NCBI GenBank assembly: GCA_030063045.1
Contig: JAQSEB010000041.1
Location: 496,001-560,000 of the forward strand
Length of the DNA stretch: 64,000 nt
Reading direction: 5' to 3'
DNA from: Pratylenchus scribneri
Taxonomy: Eukaryota > Nematoda > Chromadorea > Rhabditida > Pratylenchidae
Numbering within the stretch: position 1 is the first letter of the stretch; each line of letters begins with the position of its first letter. The notes under the pieces were generated by a model. That model made no database searches, had not been told where the DNA came from, and worked only from the letters and a program-made list of their open reading frames with translations. Shown piece after piece: positions 38,776 through 51,038 of the stretch. The position numbers and the translations under genes are program-made.

Positions 38776-38938
38776 TTTTGGCTTGGAAAAAATTTAATTT
38801 TATAATTAAAATTAAATTAAATAATTATTGATTGGAATTTACATATACATATAAAAAATATGATAAAAATTAATCAATAAATTTTATTTAAAATGTAAAA
38901 TAAATAAAAACATAAAAAAAAACAAAAAATTATTTTCA

Positions 38939-41095
38939 TCATTTCTCCAGCCGAGGTCGCTTTTGTTGATTGTAAACTGCTGCTGGTCGAGGGAAGATGG
39001 CACTGGAAAAAAAATAATCTAGATTATTTTGAATTGAAAAAAGTATTGAAAATGCCGAAAAGCTTTATTACTGGTTCAATGGTTTATCCTAGACCCTCAA
39101 AGGTCTCATACCCAATCGATAGATCTCGGTCAAAACGCATCGATTTGATATGTTTTGACTTTGGGTTTAACCAATTCTAAATTAGTTTTGAACCAAAACC
39201 CAAACTAGTTTAAACGGTTTTGAACCAGAAGCCAAACCGGTTTAAACGGTTTTGAACCAAAACCCAAACCGGTTTAAACGGTTTTGAACCAGAAGCCAAC
39301 CCGGTTTAAACGGTTTTGATCCAAAACCCAAACCGGTTTAAACGGTTTTGAACCAGAAGCCAAAACGGTTTAAACGGGTTTGAACCAAAACCCAAACCGG
39401 TTTAAACGGTTTTGAACCAAAACCCAAACTAGTTTAAACGGTTTTGAACCAGAAGCCAAACCGGTTTAAACAATTTTAAACCAAGACCCAAACTAGTTTA
39501 AACGGTTTTGAACCAAAATCCAAACTTGTTTAAATGGTTTTGAACCAAATACCAAAACCCAAACCGGTTTAAACGGTTTTGAAACAGAAACCAAAATATG
39601 GTTTAAACCGTTTAAACCCGTTAATTTTTGACCAAACCGTAACTAAATTATATACCATTCAATGCATTTTGACCAGCAGCTCTATCCAATTTTGGGTATA
39701 TTTGGTTTGTGAATGTATGGGACTTATAATGAATTTGGCCCACATATTTTCCTTAACTTACTTGCAATTCTTACAAAATGGCACAAAATTGCACGTTACG
39801 GACAAGCAAACAGAGCAAACCCATCCAATGCTGACCAACTTTTGATGGCAATGGCAAACCGCCCGGTAGTCCATATCGCCGCATGGCCGAGTGAACACCG
39901 GATTTGGGCCATCGACGAAGCTATTTCCCTGATGAAAATGCAATATTAGACGGAATAAACAGTAAAAAAGTGAACCAAAAGTTCCTGAGCCAACAATTTG
40001 TAATCCGTAATGAGCATATGAACTCCACCGGTTATGTCGCAAGCCTTTTAAATTTTGTGGGTCTTATAAAAATTTTTATATGCTTATAAAGTAGAAAAAA
40101 TGCCTATAAAAATATTTACCAAGCCAGAAAAAATTACTTCCTCTGAGTGGATTGATTTGAACCCGAGACCTCCAAAATTTTGGAAAATTGAAGGGTCCTC
40201 CTCTCTTTTGGTTGAAAATTTTCAAAATTTTTTTCGCCAATAAATGTAAGTGATAATGAAGTGAAAGGTCTCATCTTACTTGTTAGGGTCGAAAATTTTC
40301 AAAATTTCGATTTACGAAAAAAATAATTTCCTCTAAGCGGATTCGAACCGGAGACCTCCAAATTTTACATAATTTAAGTGCCCTCCTTTGGATCGAAAAT
40401 TTTAAGAAACTTTTTATTGTAAAAATATGGAATGGAATGTGAAAAGTGAAATAAATAATTTAAACCTGTTGTAAAATTGGAACAGCACCATTCAACGAGG
40501 CCACATCAACTCGGAGGGAATGTTGGCGCGAGGCAAAAAACAAATTCATTAAAACATTTTGTTCCGTTGAGAGGTTGTCGGCCAAATTAATAATCAACTA
40601 AAAATTCAATTTTACAATTTATTATTATCAATTTTAATTTACGATTTTGCCAGCCGAATTGGGAAATTGTTTTTTGAACTTTTGGAATGCTAAAAAAATC
40701 GAATTTTATTTGAATATTTTATAATTAAATTAACCGCAAATGCTGAGCGATATTGGCCCGGCATAATGAGAGGATGTAGACTCTTCATCATCATTGGAAT
40801 TTGATAAAACATCGAGAATATATTTTTCGATGGATTCCGTAAATTTTTGTTGTCTTTCTTGATTCCCGTCCGTCGATTCATAAATGAATTTTTTCCGTTT
40901 TTGTGCTGTCGTCCCAGCGGCCAATAGAATCAATTGATTGTTTAGCGATGAAAACAGATGTAAATTGCACAATGCAATTGTGGCTTTGAGTATTTCTTTG
41001 TGAACATTCTGCACTCCAGCAGATTCTTTATATTTTGCAAGGGTTGTGCCCCAATCAAATTGGTTGCAGTCGAGAATTACACTAAGAAACGACAT
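38939..41095 (-). CDS. gtf-2H3: TFIIH subunit GTF2H3/TFB4 (p34)
   Basis: Six exons: 41095-40735, 40689-40643, 40597-40466, 40044-39976, 39928-39762 and 39002-38939, in frame, giving 279 residues (the human protein is about 308). It starts with a von Willebrand A-type fold (SVILDCNQFDWG; LCNLHLFSSLNNQLILLAAG), followed by ACDITGGVHM. The C-terminal zinc module reads VCHCHQKL, GWVCSVCLS, TCNFVPFCKNC, and the end is basic (KRPRLEK). TFB4 supports XPB/XPD helicase core assembly in transcription and nucleotide excision repair in the nucleus. Its stop lies 163 nt before the VPS33 ATG on the same strand, so the pair could be an operon. An AACCGGTTTAAAC-type repeat fills the last intron. Confidence 0.93.
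39055..39745. repeat. Dispersed AACCGGTTTAAAC-type element, copy 2
   Basis: In the last GTF2H3 intron. It holds about twelve alternating copies of a unit near 35 nt (AACCGGTTTAAACGGTTTTG, then AACCAAAACCC). It ends like copy 1 with GGTATATTTGGTTTGTGAAT. Confidence 0.85.
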
Positions 41096-41644
41096 AGAGA
41101 TCTGTCTATCTAAATAAGAAATAAGCGGGTTTAGGTCTAAAAAATTTGGGATCCGCGATCATGGAAGGGATCAATGATCATGATTGTCTTTGTGTAATAA
41201 TATTTCATTTGCTCTGGCAAAGAAAATTTCTGAAAATTTCTTCCAAAAAATTTTATGTGATTGTAAAAAAAAAGAGAAAAAAAAAATTAGAATTTTTTTG
41301 GAAATTTCATCTCAAAAAAAAATCTAGAGTGAAATTAAAAGAAAAAATCCAAAAGATTTGATTGCGGTGCGGTTTGCAGATCCAGAGGATGGTGATTGTT
41401 AGTTGTTAGCTTAAATATAGTAACATGTATTTTCTATTTCTTTTTTTTGTTTAGGGTTCGATTCCGACTTCCGAGTTTGGAAAACAATTTTCCAGTCTAT
41501 CAAAATTTGAAAAACTTACTAAATTCACATTATTGAGAATTGAATAAGTCTATGCTTACTTCAATCTATTTAACTTTTCATTACCATTTATTCAGAATTT
41601 TATTCAGATTAAGATTACTTATTCATTGATCAATTAAATTCGAA
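41096..41644. other. Divergent intergenic region
   Basis: 549 nt between GTF2H3 (-) and the NDRG gene (+). There is a possible bidirectional promoter but no clear motif. The Lys-rich open frame at 41146-41361 is poly-A-driven noise. Confidence 0.6.
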
Positions 41645-44319
41645 ATGACGAATATTACAAATTCAATGGAATTAGGCACTTATCCTTTCGTTGCTGAAGC
41701 GAATTTACCGGATCAAGAGGTTTAATCGATTAATTTTTACTCTCAAATATGATCACCAAATTTAGGAACTTGTGGACACTGCCTATGGAAATGTAAAAGT
41801 GAATATTTATGGCGAAAAAGGCCGACAACCAATTATAACTTTCCACGACATTGGAATGAATTCAATGATGAATTTTGAGAATTTCTTCCAACTTCAACTC
41901 CCAGCATATTTGTCCAAACGCTTCTGTGTTTATAATGTGAATGCACCAGGCCAAGATATTGACGCGAAGAATTTGCCTATCAGGTTTATTCCTATACTTT
42001 TTATTATACGGGTCGGCCCAATTTCGGCGCACGCCGTTTAAAATAACTCATCAAGGATTGAACCAATTTCGGCAATTTTGGTATCAAATTAAAGAGCAGA
42101 CTTTTGGCTATCAAATAAAATTAATTTTATCTAAATTGGTTCAAAATTAATGAAGTTGTGCACAAAAAACCAAATAAAATGACCTTCACTATGGATTTAG
42201 CGAAATTTTCAGTGGTTTTTTAGGCATAACTTAATCAATTCTGAACCAATTTAAATAAAATTAATTTCATTGAATAGCCAAAAGTCTGCTCTTTAATTTG
42301 ATACCAAAAACATCAAAATTGGTTCAGTCCTTGATGAGTTATAAACGATCGTGTCAAGTTGGGTCTTTTATTTTATTATAATTTCTCAAAATTGTTTTTA
42401 GTTTTGATTATGCTTATCCCACAATGGACGGTCTAGCCAATATCGTTGAGGATGTTGTGAGACATTTTGGGTACATTTTAATATTCTTTAAATTTTTTAA
42501 TTGTAATTTTTTTAGCATTAAAACATTCATTGGTTTTGGAGTCGGCGCTGGGGCCAATGTCCTCCTTCGATATGCAGTAATTAATTAATAATTTTAATTT
42601 AATATAAATTTAAAAGTTGAATCATCCAAACAAATTGATTGCCCTCATTTTGATAAATCCAAATCCACAAAAGGCCGGTTGGATTGAATGGCTCTATCAA
42701 AAGGTAAACAATTAAGGAGAGATATTTACAACCAAAATGTCGAGAAAAAAAAATTGAAATGCCGAAAACGTCTAACGCTTTAGTGGTTTTAAACCCATAA
42801 ACAGATCTTGTCAAGACGCATCATTTGATTACGGTTTTGGGTTTAACCTATTCTGACATAGTTTTGAACCAAAACCCAAAATGTGGTTTAAACGGTTTAA
42901 AACCCTTTAATTGTTGACCAAACCAAAATGTGGTTTAAACCGTTTAAAACCCTTTAATTGTTGACCAATTTAAAACCCTTTAGTTGTTGCCCAAACCAAA
43001 ATGTGGTTTAAACCGTTTAAAAACCCTTTAATTTCTGACCAAACCATAACCAAATTATATACCATTCAATGCGTCTTCTTGACCAGCTCTATCCAATTTT
43101 GGGTATATTTGGTTTGTGAATTTGTGGGACAAACCCTCCTTAAACCATTTTTCGGAAAATTTAATTAAATGCATAATCAATTCAATAAAAATTTAAACAA
43201 ATTCAGTGGAATCTGCGTTATCTACGAGCAGGCGGAAGTTCAAAAATTACAATTGACTATTTTATGTGGCATCATTTTGGCCGGTAGGTGGCTTTAAATT
43301 AATTAAAAATTTAATTTTCGAAAAATTAATCTTAAAATCACTTAAAATAATTTAAAAAATTTTTTTGGCTTCGAAACACCTAAAAATTTTTTCACCTAAA
43401 ATCAATTAATTTTTGAAAAATTTTTTCACCTAAAATTTTTTAGAAATATTGATGAATGCAATCCGGACATTGTTCAACAATACCGAGCTTATTTCAATTC
43501 CATCCAAAATCCACGGAATTTATCGCTGTTCATTGAATCCTATTTGAATCGGAATGAGCTGGTTTTGCGAGACCCAAGGACCACAGATGACTTCCTTTTG
43601 AATGTGCCAACCCTCATTATTGTTGGTGCGAATTCGGCATTCGTCGACGAATCAGTGCATTTGAATTCGCAGCTGAATCCAAAGTGCACGGATTGGCTTA
43701 AAGTAAAATTTTGGAACTTTGGGATTTTTGGATAATAAAAACCTGAGGTTTTTTTGTTAATTTATGGAATTTTCAAAATTTAAGGTTCTTAAAACTCACG
43801 ATTTTTTTTTGAAAATTTAGGATTTTTTGGAAATTTGGGTTTTTGAAAATTTAAGATTTTGAAAACTAGTTGAAAATTTTAAGGTTTTTTGAATTGAGGT
43901 TTTTCAAAATATAAGGTTTTTGAAAATTTTAAGTTTTTTGAAAATTTAGGGATTTGAAAATTAAAGATTTTTGAAAATTTAGAATTTTTAAAAAATGTGT
44001 TTTTTTGAAATTTGAGAATTTTTGAAAATTTGGAGTTTTTAAAAATTTTTGAGCACATTTCTTTTTAGATTTCCGATGGTTGTGGCCTAGTTTTGGACGA
44101 TAAACCGGGAGATGTGACCCAAGCATTTTTGCTTTTCATGCAAGGGCTCGGCTATTGTGAGTGATTTTTCCATTTAAATTATTTAATAAAATTTTATTTT
44201 TAGGCACTGATTTGAATGTTCCCCGCATTGTTGCATCGCTGAGAGGCGAATTACAAGACTTAAAATCGTCGCCGAATTCAACAAAAATTTACGAAAAGGA
44301 CGAAGTGATGAATGGATGA
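41645..44319 (+). CDS. NDRG family alpha/beta-hydrolase-fold protein
   Basis: Nine exons: 41645-41719, 41766-41983, 42402-42470, 42516-42576, 42617-42703, 43207-43283, 43444-43702, 44069-44156 and 44204-44319, in frame, giving 349 residues, normal for NDRGs. Signatures: VDTAYGNVKVNIYGEKGRQP, ITFHDIGMN (where other hydrolases have the oxyanion region), VNAPGQDI, YPTMDGLANIVEDVV, FIGFGVGAGANVLLRYAL (lacking the catalytic nucleophile context), LILINPNPQKAGWIEW and PTLIIVGANSAFVDES. NDRGs are catalytically inactive hydrolase relatives linked to stress response and membrane trafficking. Introns 2 and 5 hold dispersed repeats. The gene converges on PGRMC with 148 nt between stops. Confidence 0.93.
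42031..42349. repeat. Palindromic MITE-like element (TGATGAGTTAT family), copy 2
   Basis: In NDRG intron 2. Inverted arms start near CGTTTAAAATAACTCATCAA. Same family as 38090-38392. Confidence 0.88.
42755..43150. repeat. Dispersed AACCGGTTTAAAC-type element, copy 3
   Basis: In NDRG intron 5. It includes four CCAAAATGTGGTTTAAACC units and the end GGTATATTTGGTTTGTGAAT. Confidence 0.8.
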
Positions 44320-44467
44320 AAAGCGCAAAATTTGAATTTTTGATAATTCCCAAATATATTTTACTTAAACATTTTTATTTCATTCCATTTAAAATAGTCA
44401 TAATAATAAAATTGAATAAAATTGGAAATAAAAATTTTGGAAAATTGGCAAATTTTTATTAAGGAAT

Positions 44468-46012
44468 TCACTTCGAATTGGACCCGTCTTCTTTCGTCTT
44501 GTTGGTCTCACTTTTTTCTCCTGGCGCTTCTCCCGGTGCCAACAATCGACCAACATATGGATATTTGACTGAAAATTAACAGAAATATAGATTAATGATT
44601 AATAAGTTCTTCTCGGTAATTTAACTGCTGCAAATTTTGAACACCCCCAAAAAGGGGTATGACTTCCGCGCCGTTTAAAAATAACTCATCAAGGACTGAG
44701 CCAATTTCACTGATTTTAGTATTAAATTAAAGAGCAGACTTTTGACTATCAAATAAAATTAATTTTATTTAAATTGGTTCAGAATTATTGGAATTATGGC
44801 CAAAAAACCACTTAAAATTTCGCAAATCCATCATAAAGGACATTTTAAATGGTTTTTTGGTTACAACTTCATCAATTCTGGACTAATTTAAGTAAAATTA
44901 ATATCATTTGATAGCCAAAAGTCTGCACTTTAATTTGATACCAAAATCATCAAAATTGGTTCAGTCTTTGATGAGCTATTTTAAACGGCGCAAAGGCATA
45001 TCTCTCCTTCCCTCCTTGTGAGGGTTTTTAAAATTTATATAACCGAAAATTATTGATTAAACCCTTTTAAACCCATTTAGTGAACTCACAAGCCAATCTT
45101 TGTTCCCAATCCTTTGCATCCTCCATGTCATCTTCATTCAGTTCGGAATGATCGTCGAATTCGTCTCGCACCAATTTCAGGTCCATTTTAGCCAGGGCCC
45201 TTGTGGCGTCATGTCCGGCCAAAGCTGCATTTTTTTTTTTGTTAATAATTATTAAAAAATTAAAAATATTAAATTTACTTCCATATGCACCATCCGGCCC
45301 ATAGAAATCCTTTCCACGGGTCACGTCGTAAATCTATAGGGGAATTAATGTTTTAATTGGATATTTCCCAATTTGACGCCGTTTATTAAATAACTAATCA
45401 AAAACTAAACCAGTTTTGGTGTTTTTGATATTAAATTAAAGAGCAGACTTTTGACTTTTAAATGATATTAAATTTATTTAAATTGGTTCAGAACTGATGA
45501 AGTTATGGGCAAAAAACCATTCAAATTGACCTTTATGATGGATTTGCGAAATTTTCAGTGGTTTTTTGGTCATAACTTCATCAATTTTGAACCAATTTAA
45601 ATAAAATTAATTTTATTTGATAGCCAAAAGTCTGCTCTTTAATTTGATACCAAAATCATCAAAATTGGTTCAGTCCTTGATGAGTTATTTTAAATGGCGA
45701 CAAGTTACATTGTTTAAACCAATAAATCCCTCCAATTAACCTTTCCCAAAATTGCCATGCAAATATGTTCATCATCGACGCCGTTGTATTTTCGCAACTC
45801 TTCAACCGTCATATCCCGTTTCTCCAACGGTTCAATTGGTTTATGTTGGGGCAAGTCGACGATTTCATGTTTTTTGAAGAATAATTTGTAGACGACATAG
45901 CAGAAAAAGACGAGCAGAACAATGTCTTAAATTAGGCATTTTTATTTGTAAATTTTGGAAATATTCACAGCAAACCTATTGGTCCAACTTCGAAAAGTTC
46001 AGCGAGACCCAT
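44468..46012 (-). CDS. vem-1: Membrane-associated progesterone receptor component (PGRMC/VEM-1), cytochrome b5-like
   Basis: Five exons: 46012-45976, 45925-45741, 45333-45279, 45224-45090 and 44568-44468, in frame, giving 170 residues. The N-terminal anchor is DIVLLVFLCYVVYKLFF. The cytochrome b5-like heme domain follows: DMTVEELRKYNG, ICMAILGKVYDVTRG, FYGPDGAYG, LAGHDATRALAKM, and the end FKYPYVGRLLAPGE. PGRMC proteins bind heme and sit in ER and other membranes. In worms VEM-1 partners UNC-40/DCC in axon guidance. The final segment is acidic and Lys-rich. Two introns carry copies of the palindromic MITE. Confidence 0.93.
44668..44991. repeat. Palindromic MITE-like element, copy 3
   Basis: In the last PGRMC intron. 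The outermost termini are GCGCCGTTTAAAA at the left and its complement at the right (TTTTAAACGGCGC), which makes this the best-preserved copy. Confidence 0.92.
45375..45699. repeat. Palindromic MITE-like element, copy 4
   Basis: In PGRMC intron 2. Termini GACGCCGTTTATTAAATAAC and TTATTTTAAATGGCG. Inverted arms as in the other copies. Confidence 0.9.
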
Positions 46013-46701
46013 TTTTTTAGGTATTTATTTCAATTAAAAAATCTGTAAAATTAAATTTATTGGAAAAGAGATTTTTATTTCTTCTATAAATATTTCTAGA
46101 ATTTTTGCACCCTCAGCCAATAAAAAATGAAATTTATAACTCAAGTCAAACCCATAAATCCTAATAAGACTGACCCATCCTCCGAGCCACAAAAAATCAT
46201 AAAATTGGCCCTAAATTTACTCTATTTTATAATTTATTTTGGCCAGGGACGCAAAATTCGGAATTCGCCAATTTTCTCAGCAGAGAAGATGAGTCTTTAA
46301 GTCTTTTCTTGTGTTCATTTTTATCGACAAATTTAGAATTAAAAACAAAATTTTCCAATAAGTACATACTACAATTCCATCCAACAACCAATCAGAAATC
46401 ACAAAGTAACCTCTAATTTCCAATTTTAATTTATTGATTTTTATGTAATTAAATTAGAATTTGAAAAGGATAAAGGAATGAATTGAACAAAAATATATAT
46501 AAAATCGAAATAAAATTTATTCGAGAATTTTTTTTGAAGTAAATGTTTAAAAAAATATCGGAGGTTTTTCGGACAAAATGGGATTTTTCCTGAAGCATTT
46601 AAATTAAAACATATGAGGTAATATTCAATGATTTATGAGAATATTTTGTCCTAATTCTTCATCTTCTTCAACAATTCGACCAAATGAAATTTTGGAAACT
46701 T
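46013..46701. other. Intergenic region, nothing recognised
   Basis: AT-rich spacer between the PGRMC start and the 3' end of the thioredoxin pseudogene. I see no gene or clear repeat. Confidence 0.6.
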
Positions 46702-47505
46702 TCATCGCATTAAATTTGTTATGATTTGATCCAAATAGGCGTCATCTGTAAAATTATTTAATTAAGCTAATCTCAATTCTCAATGTTTTTGTCTTACCAA
46801 CATCTCCTTGGAAGTTGTTTACTTTTTTCCCATTCTTGAAACATAAAACCGTTGGAACCGTTTTGACTTGAAATCGTTCAGCTATGGCCGATCCGGATTC
46901 CATATTTACTTTCACCAAAATAATCTAAGTGGAAAAAATTGGATAAATTTGAAAAATTTTTTCACCTTTCCTTGTTGCACTCTAACTTTTTCCTCCAATC
47001 TACGGACCAAATTTCGGCTTGAACCACTCCTGAAAACAAGGAATTAATTCGGGAAAACAGAATTAAATATTTTCGGAACAAAATTATAATTTAACCGGAA
47101 CAACCGGAAATAAATTACAATCTAAGCGGAACAACCGGAAATAAATTACAATCTAACCGGAACAACCGGAAATAAATTACAATCTAACCGGAATAACCGG
47201 AAACAAAATTACAATCTAACAGGAACAACCGGAAACAAAATAACAATCTAACCGGAAGACTTAGAAAATTAAAAATGTTACCAATCTGCATAGAATTGAG
47301 CAATAATTGGCTTTGTTGAATGGTAGACGAATATCAAAGTCATCTTCGCTTCCAATCTCCAAAATAAATTTTCCAGAAGACGAAAAATGTTGGACATATG
47401 CCTTAAATGCAAATTAATCCATATTTTCTAATGATTTTTTTGAATTAAACAGACCGTTTGCTGTCTTTCCGGTTTGTACAACCATTGATTATATTCGCCT
47501 GACAT
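46702..47505 (-). pseudogene. Thioredoxin pseudogene (frameshift and lost active site)
   Basis: Five exon-like blocks match the intact thioredoxin gene at 51039-53516: 47505-47455, 47401-47282, 47029-46966, then about 46924-46798 and 46746-46702. Block 2 lacks two nucleotides relative to its paralogue just after the EDDFD codons, which throws the rest of that exon out of frame. The redox centre WCGPC reads W-S-G-S-S here, so both cysteines are lost. A stop comes early (LDQIITNLMR). The cis-Pro strand (TVPTVLCF) remains. The first block lacks the presequence of the intact gene. Splice sites are still recognisable, so decay is fairly recent. Confidence 0.85.
47040..47270. repeat. Minisatellite in thioredoxin-pseudogene intron
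   Basis: About six units of about 31 nt (AACCGGAACAACCGGAAATA, then AATTACAATCT). It sits in the same intron position as the much larger, different array in the intact paralogue. Confidence 0.85.
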
Positions 47506-48814
47506 CGAAATTTTACTCTTTAAATTCTAAATAAAATTTTCATCTTTATAACGACAAATTAAAAAAATAATAAAAAAATTTTCAACAGTAAACGTCCTTA
47601 AGATACCGTACTTTGACAGTGGGAACTGTGAATCAACCATAATAGGGGAAAAAGGGAGAAGAATAATTAGGCCAAGTAATTCACAGAGAATTTGGCGAAA
47701 TAATCTGGATCGAGAATAGAGGGGGACAAATCTAAAGTCGAGAGAAGATAAAATGGAGGGGAATGAAGGATGAATGTAAAATGAATAGCCAAAGCCAAAC
47801 ATTGAAAGGGGAATTGACCACTAGAGCTATCAAAAACCCGGGAATCCCCAGTCCCCACACAACTCATAGTACACTACAAAGTACGGTTCCAAGTTCCAAC
47901 AAAGAACCAAAAAAAAAACCAAATTAAACTCTGATGTCCTATGAAACCGGTTTGTAAACCTATATTCAGGTAATTTAATTCATGAAAAATAAATGCCAAA
48001 TTCTGATTCCCCATCATCAGAAGCCTCTAAAAACAAGGGTAAAATAAAATCAAAAAAAAATTTTTTTTTGAAAAAATGTGTGGAACAAACTTAACCTATT
48101 ACCAAAAAGAATACTTGATTGACCACAATAAAAAGCTACAGAATCAACATCAAGACTGTGCCACAGGTAGGTGCGCTACCACTATCACTGCTCTCTCATT
48201 TTTGAAAACTGGTAAATCTTCTACGAGGATAGTAAAATAGGACAAAGAAATTATTAAAAACATAAAAGCCGTACGAGGTCGCGATTCCTGAATAGGCAAA
48301 GGGCCGTGCAAATGTGGGCTTTTTCTACTTATAATAAATCAGAAACCTGTTTTAAACTTTACAAACCTTATACCAATTTTGTAGATCTCATCGAGACGCG
48401 TCGATTGGTATATAATTTGTCATGGTTAAGTCAGTATTAAGTTGTTTAAACCATTTTTCCAGTCTTTGGTTTTAAACTCTTTAATTTTATTAGCCCAAAC
48501 CATGACAAATTATATACCATTCGATGTGTCTCGATGCGATCTACAAAATGGTATAAGGTTTGTGGGGACTAAAACCATTTTCTCTGATTTATTATTAGTC
48601 GAAAATATCTACATTTGCACTATTCAGAGGAAACGACATAGCACCCATAAAAAAGATAAAACCCATTGAAAATTTGAAGATAAATTAAATTTGCTTGCTC
48701 ATATCAATTTATTTTACGATTAAATGAATTTAAAAAAATGGCGAGGAAATATTCATATATATTTTAAAAATCAATTTTTAATGTTTTCTTTTCCTTCTTC
48801 TCGCCTCTTCTCTG
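47506..48814. other. Intergenic region with palindromic repeat
   Basis: 1.3 kb. 48340-48600 is an inverted repeat with arms containing GTAGATCTCATCGAGACG and TGGTATATAATTTGTCATGG. The same family is found at 49125-49375. No gene is seen. The open frames at 47527-47867 are not supported by codon pattern or homology. Confidence 0.65.
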
Positions 48815-49887
48815 TCAATCGCAGATTTCACAGTGCATACCATGACAGGAACCAGGGCAGTCCATAAGTCCCCATTGATCGGATGGAAATGTCTGCTCAG
48901 TAGTGGTGGTGGAGGAGCCTTCTTCTTGATCACCTGCTACTGCTGGCACATTTCGCTTGAAGATGGTCAATTGGTCATCAGCAGAAGCCGGGGGGCCAGA
49001 AGGAGCCTGAGTGGTGGTGCTTATAGCTCCCTGGAATGAATCGAATTTAATTTATTTAAGATAAATATTTTTTGGCACAAAATTTACTCTTTTTGGCACA
49101 AAACAATTTTTTTTACTTCTAATAAATCAAAAACCGGTTTTAGACCCCACAAACCTTTAACCAATTTGTAGATCTCATCGAGACGCATCGAATGGTATAT
49201 ACCTAATTTGTTATGGATTGGCCCAATATAAAAGAGTTTAAAACCAAAAATTGTAAAAGTGGTTTAAACGGTTTAATACCCTTTAATTTTGGCCATAATC
49301 GGACAAATTATATACCATTCGATGCGCAATGATGAGATCTACAAATTGTTATAAGGTTTGTGTAAAACCGGTTTCAAAGTCAAAAAATAGTTTTGTGTCA
49401 AAAAAAAGCAATTTTTGTGACAAAAAATAGTAACCTTTATATAATAATTGGTTTATTACCTGGCGACGAAGTGGAGCTGCCCTGACGCCGCCAAATTGAT
49501 GGCGTTTTCGACGGGTCAATTGATCCGAAGCCGGGCCAGCAGGGGGTGCTTGGGGAGTGCTGGAGCCTCCCTGTGTAAATAATAATATTTATAAAATTAT
49601 TGTTAAATAGAGCAATTCTCAACCTGCTGCTGCCGAGGAAGTGCCGCCGGCACATTACGCTTAAAGATGGTCAATTGATCCAATTTGGGTGGAGCTTCAT
49701 CGTCGCCTGCTGCTGGAGATTCAGTCGTAGAAAATGGTTCCTATATTTTTGGGTTAATTCTGCTGATTCCCCCCTTAAATCACCTTATTACCTTTTGATG
49801 AGGCACAGATGGGCTTGCCAAAATGGAGAGAATATAAATTCCGGCAATAATGAGGAAAATGAAGAGAGACGATTTTGCGGGATTCAT
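48815..49887 (-). CDS. Secreted protein with dibasic KR repeats, neuropeptide-precursor-like or effector-like
   Basis: Four exons: 49887-49792, 49740-49624, 49570-49460 and 49030-48815, in frame, giving 179 residues. A clear signal peptide opens it (KSSLFIFLIIAGIYILSILA, cut likely near ASP). Three repeat-like blocks follow, each with a dibasic site after Asp-Gln-Leu-Thr: DQLTIFKR|NVPAALP, DQLTRRKR|HQFGGV and DQLTIFKR|NVPAVAG. Linkers are Ser/Thr/Pro-rich. The C-terminus is Cys-rich (DCPGSCHGMHCEIC). Block boundaries coincide with exon boundaries, as in genes grown by exon duplication. I do not recognise the family. Processing at KR to release peptides is inferred from the pattern. Confidence 0.75.
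49125..49375. repeat. Palindromic repeat (GTAGATCTCATCGAGACG family)
   Basis: In the last intron of the secreted-protein gene. Inverted arms as at 48340-48600. Confidence 0.8.
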
Positions 49888-51038
49888 TTTTTTTGGTATA
49901 ATAGGATAAATTATTAGTTAATCTATATCTACCTAATTCATAGAATAATTTGAAAATTAAAATATTTATTTTTGATTGTGAATTAAATCGTTTTTAATAA
50001 AGTTTTAAATATTTTGAATTTTAAAGAATATAATTTCGGAAGGATTTTCTCCAATAAAATGGAGATTTCAGTAGAGACCGGGTGCCGTACCGTTGGCAAA
50101 AATACGGCAAGTTTTTGGAATACCGCAATATGGTAGGGCAAAAAAAATTGGGCAAATACGGTCCCCGGAATACGGCAATTTTTTTGTGTAATTTTCCAAA
50201 ATACGGACAAATACTACGGCAATTTTTTGACAAATACCGCAAATTTTTTGAGGGAAAAAAAATATGGTACGGAATAACGGAAAATCCATTTTGCCGGTCT
50301 CCTAGATTTCAGCAGAGGATTTTTAGGAATATAATAATAAATGTAGGATTTTGTTTTGCCAAATTTTATATATGTATTCCGCTGAGTGCTCACATGAAAT
50401 TTTCGAGCCCTCTGCTGCCAAGCCGCCAAGCACAAATTGCATTTCTCATATTTATATGAATAAGCATCGACAGTTTTAACCAATTTAAATTTCATGAATT
50501 AAATCAGCCTCCCTACTTTTTTGGAAGGCCGATTTGCTGGGAAATTGAATAGTCATCAGAAGAAAATTGCCCAATATTGTTGAAGAACAATTCGTTGAAA
50601 GAATTTGATCATAAGAAAAAATGCGTAAAAGGTCTTTCTGGATTGCCCAATCAGAGAAAAAGGAATTTTGTTGAATAAAATGCCAGCAACAATTTTTGAC
50701 ATTTTTTCCCTCTATAATTTTTTGTAATGTGATGTGTTTAATTGGGTGCTTATTTCTAGAGAATGAAACGACTAAAAATCATAATTTTTTTTGGAAAAAA
50801 CAATTTTTTCCAGAATTGAACATAAAAATCAAAAATAAAAACTTTTTGGGGTGAAATAAAAAAAAATCAGAATTAAAAACTATCCGGAAATAAACACAAA
50901 AAATCAGAATTGTTTTCAGGATGATACACAAAAATCAGAAGAATTTTTTCAGGAATGAACTGATTAAAATAGAATTAATAAAATTTATTCGTGAAATTTT
51001 CCCGAAAAAAAATGTTTTTATAAAACATGAAGGTCCAT
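49888..51038. other. Intergenic region
   Basis: 1.15 kb. 50080-50300 has short repeats of AATACGGCAA and related words in both orientations. The rest is AT-rich simple sequence. No gene is seen. Confidence 0.55.
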
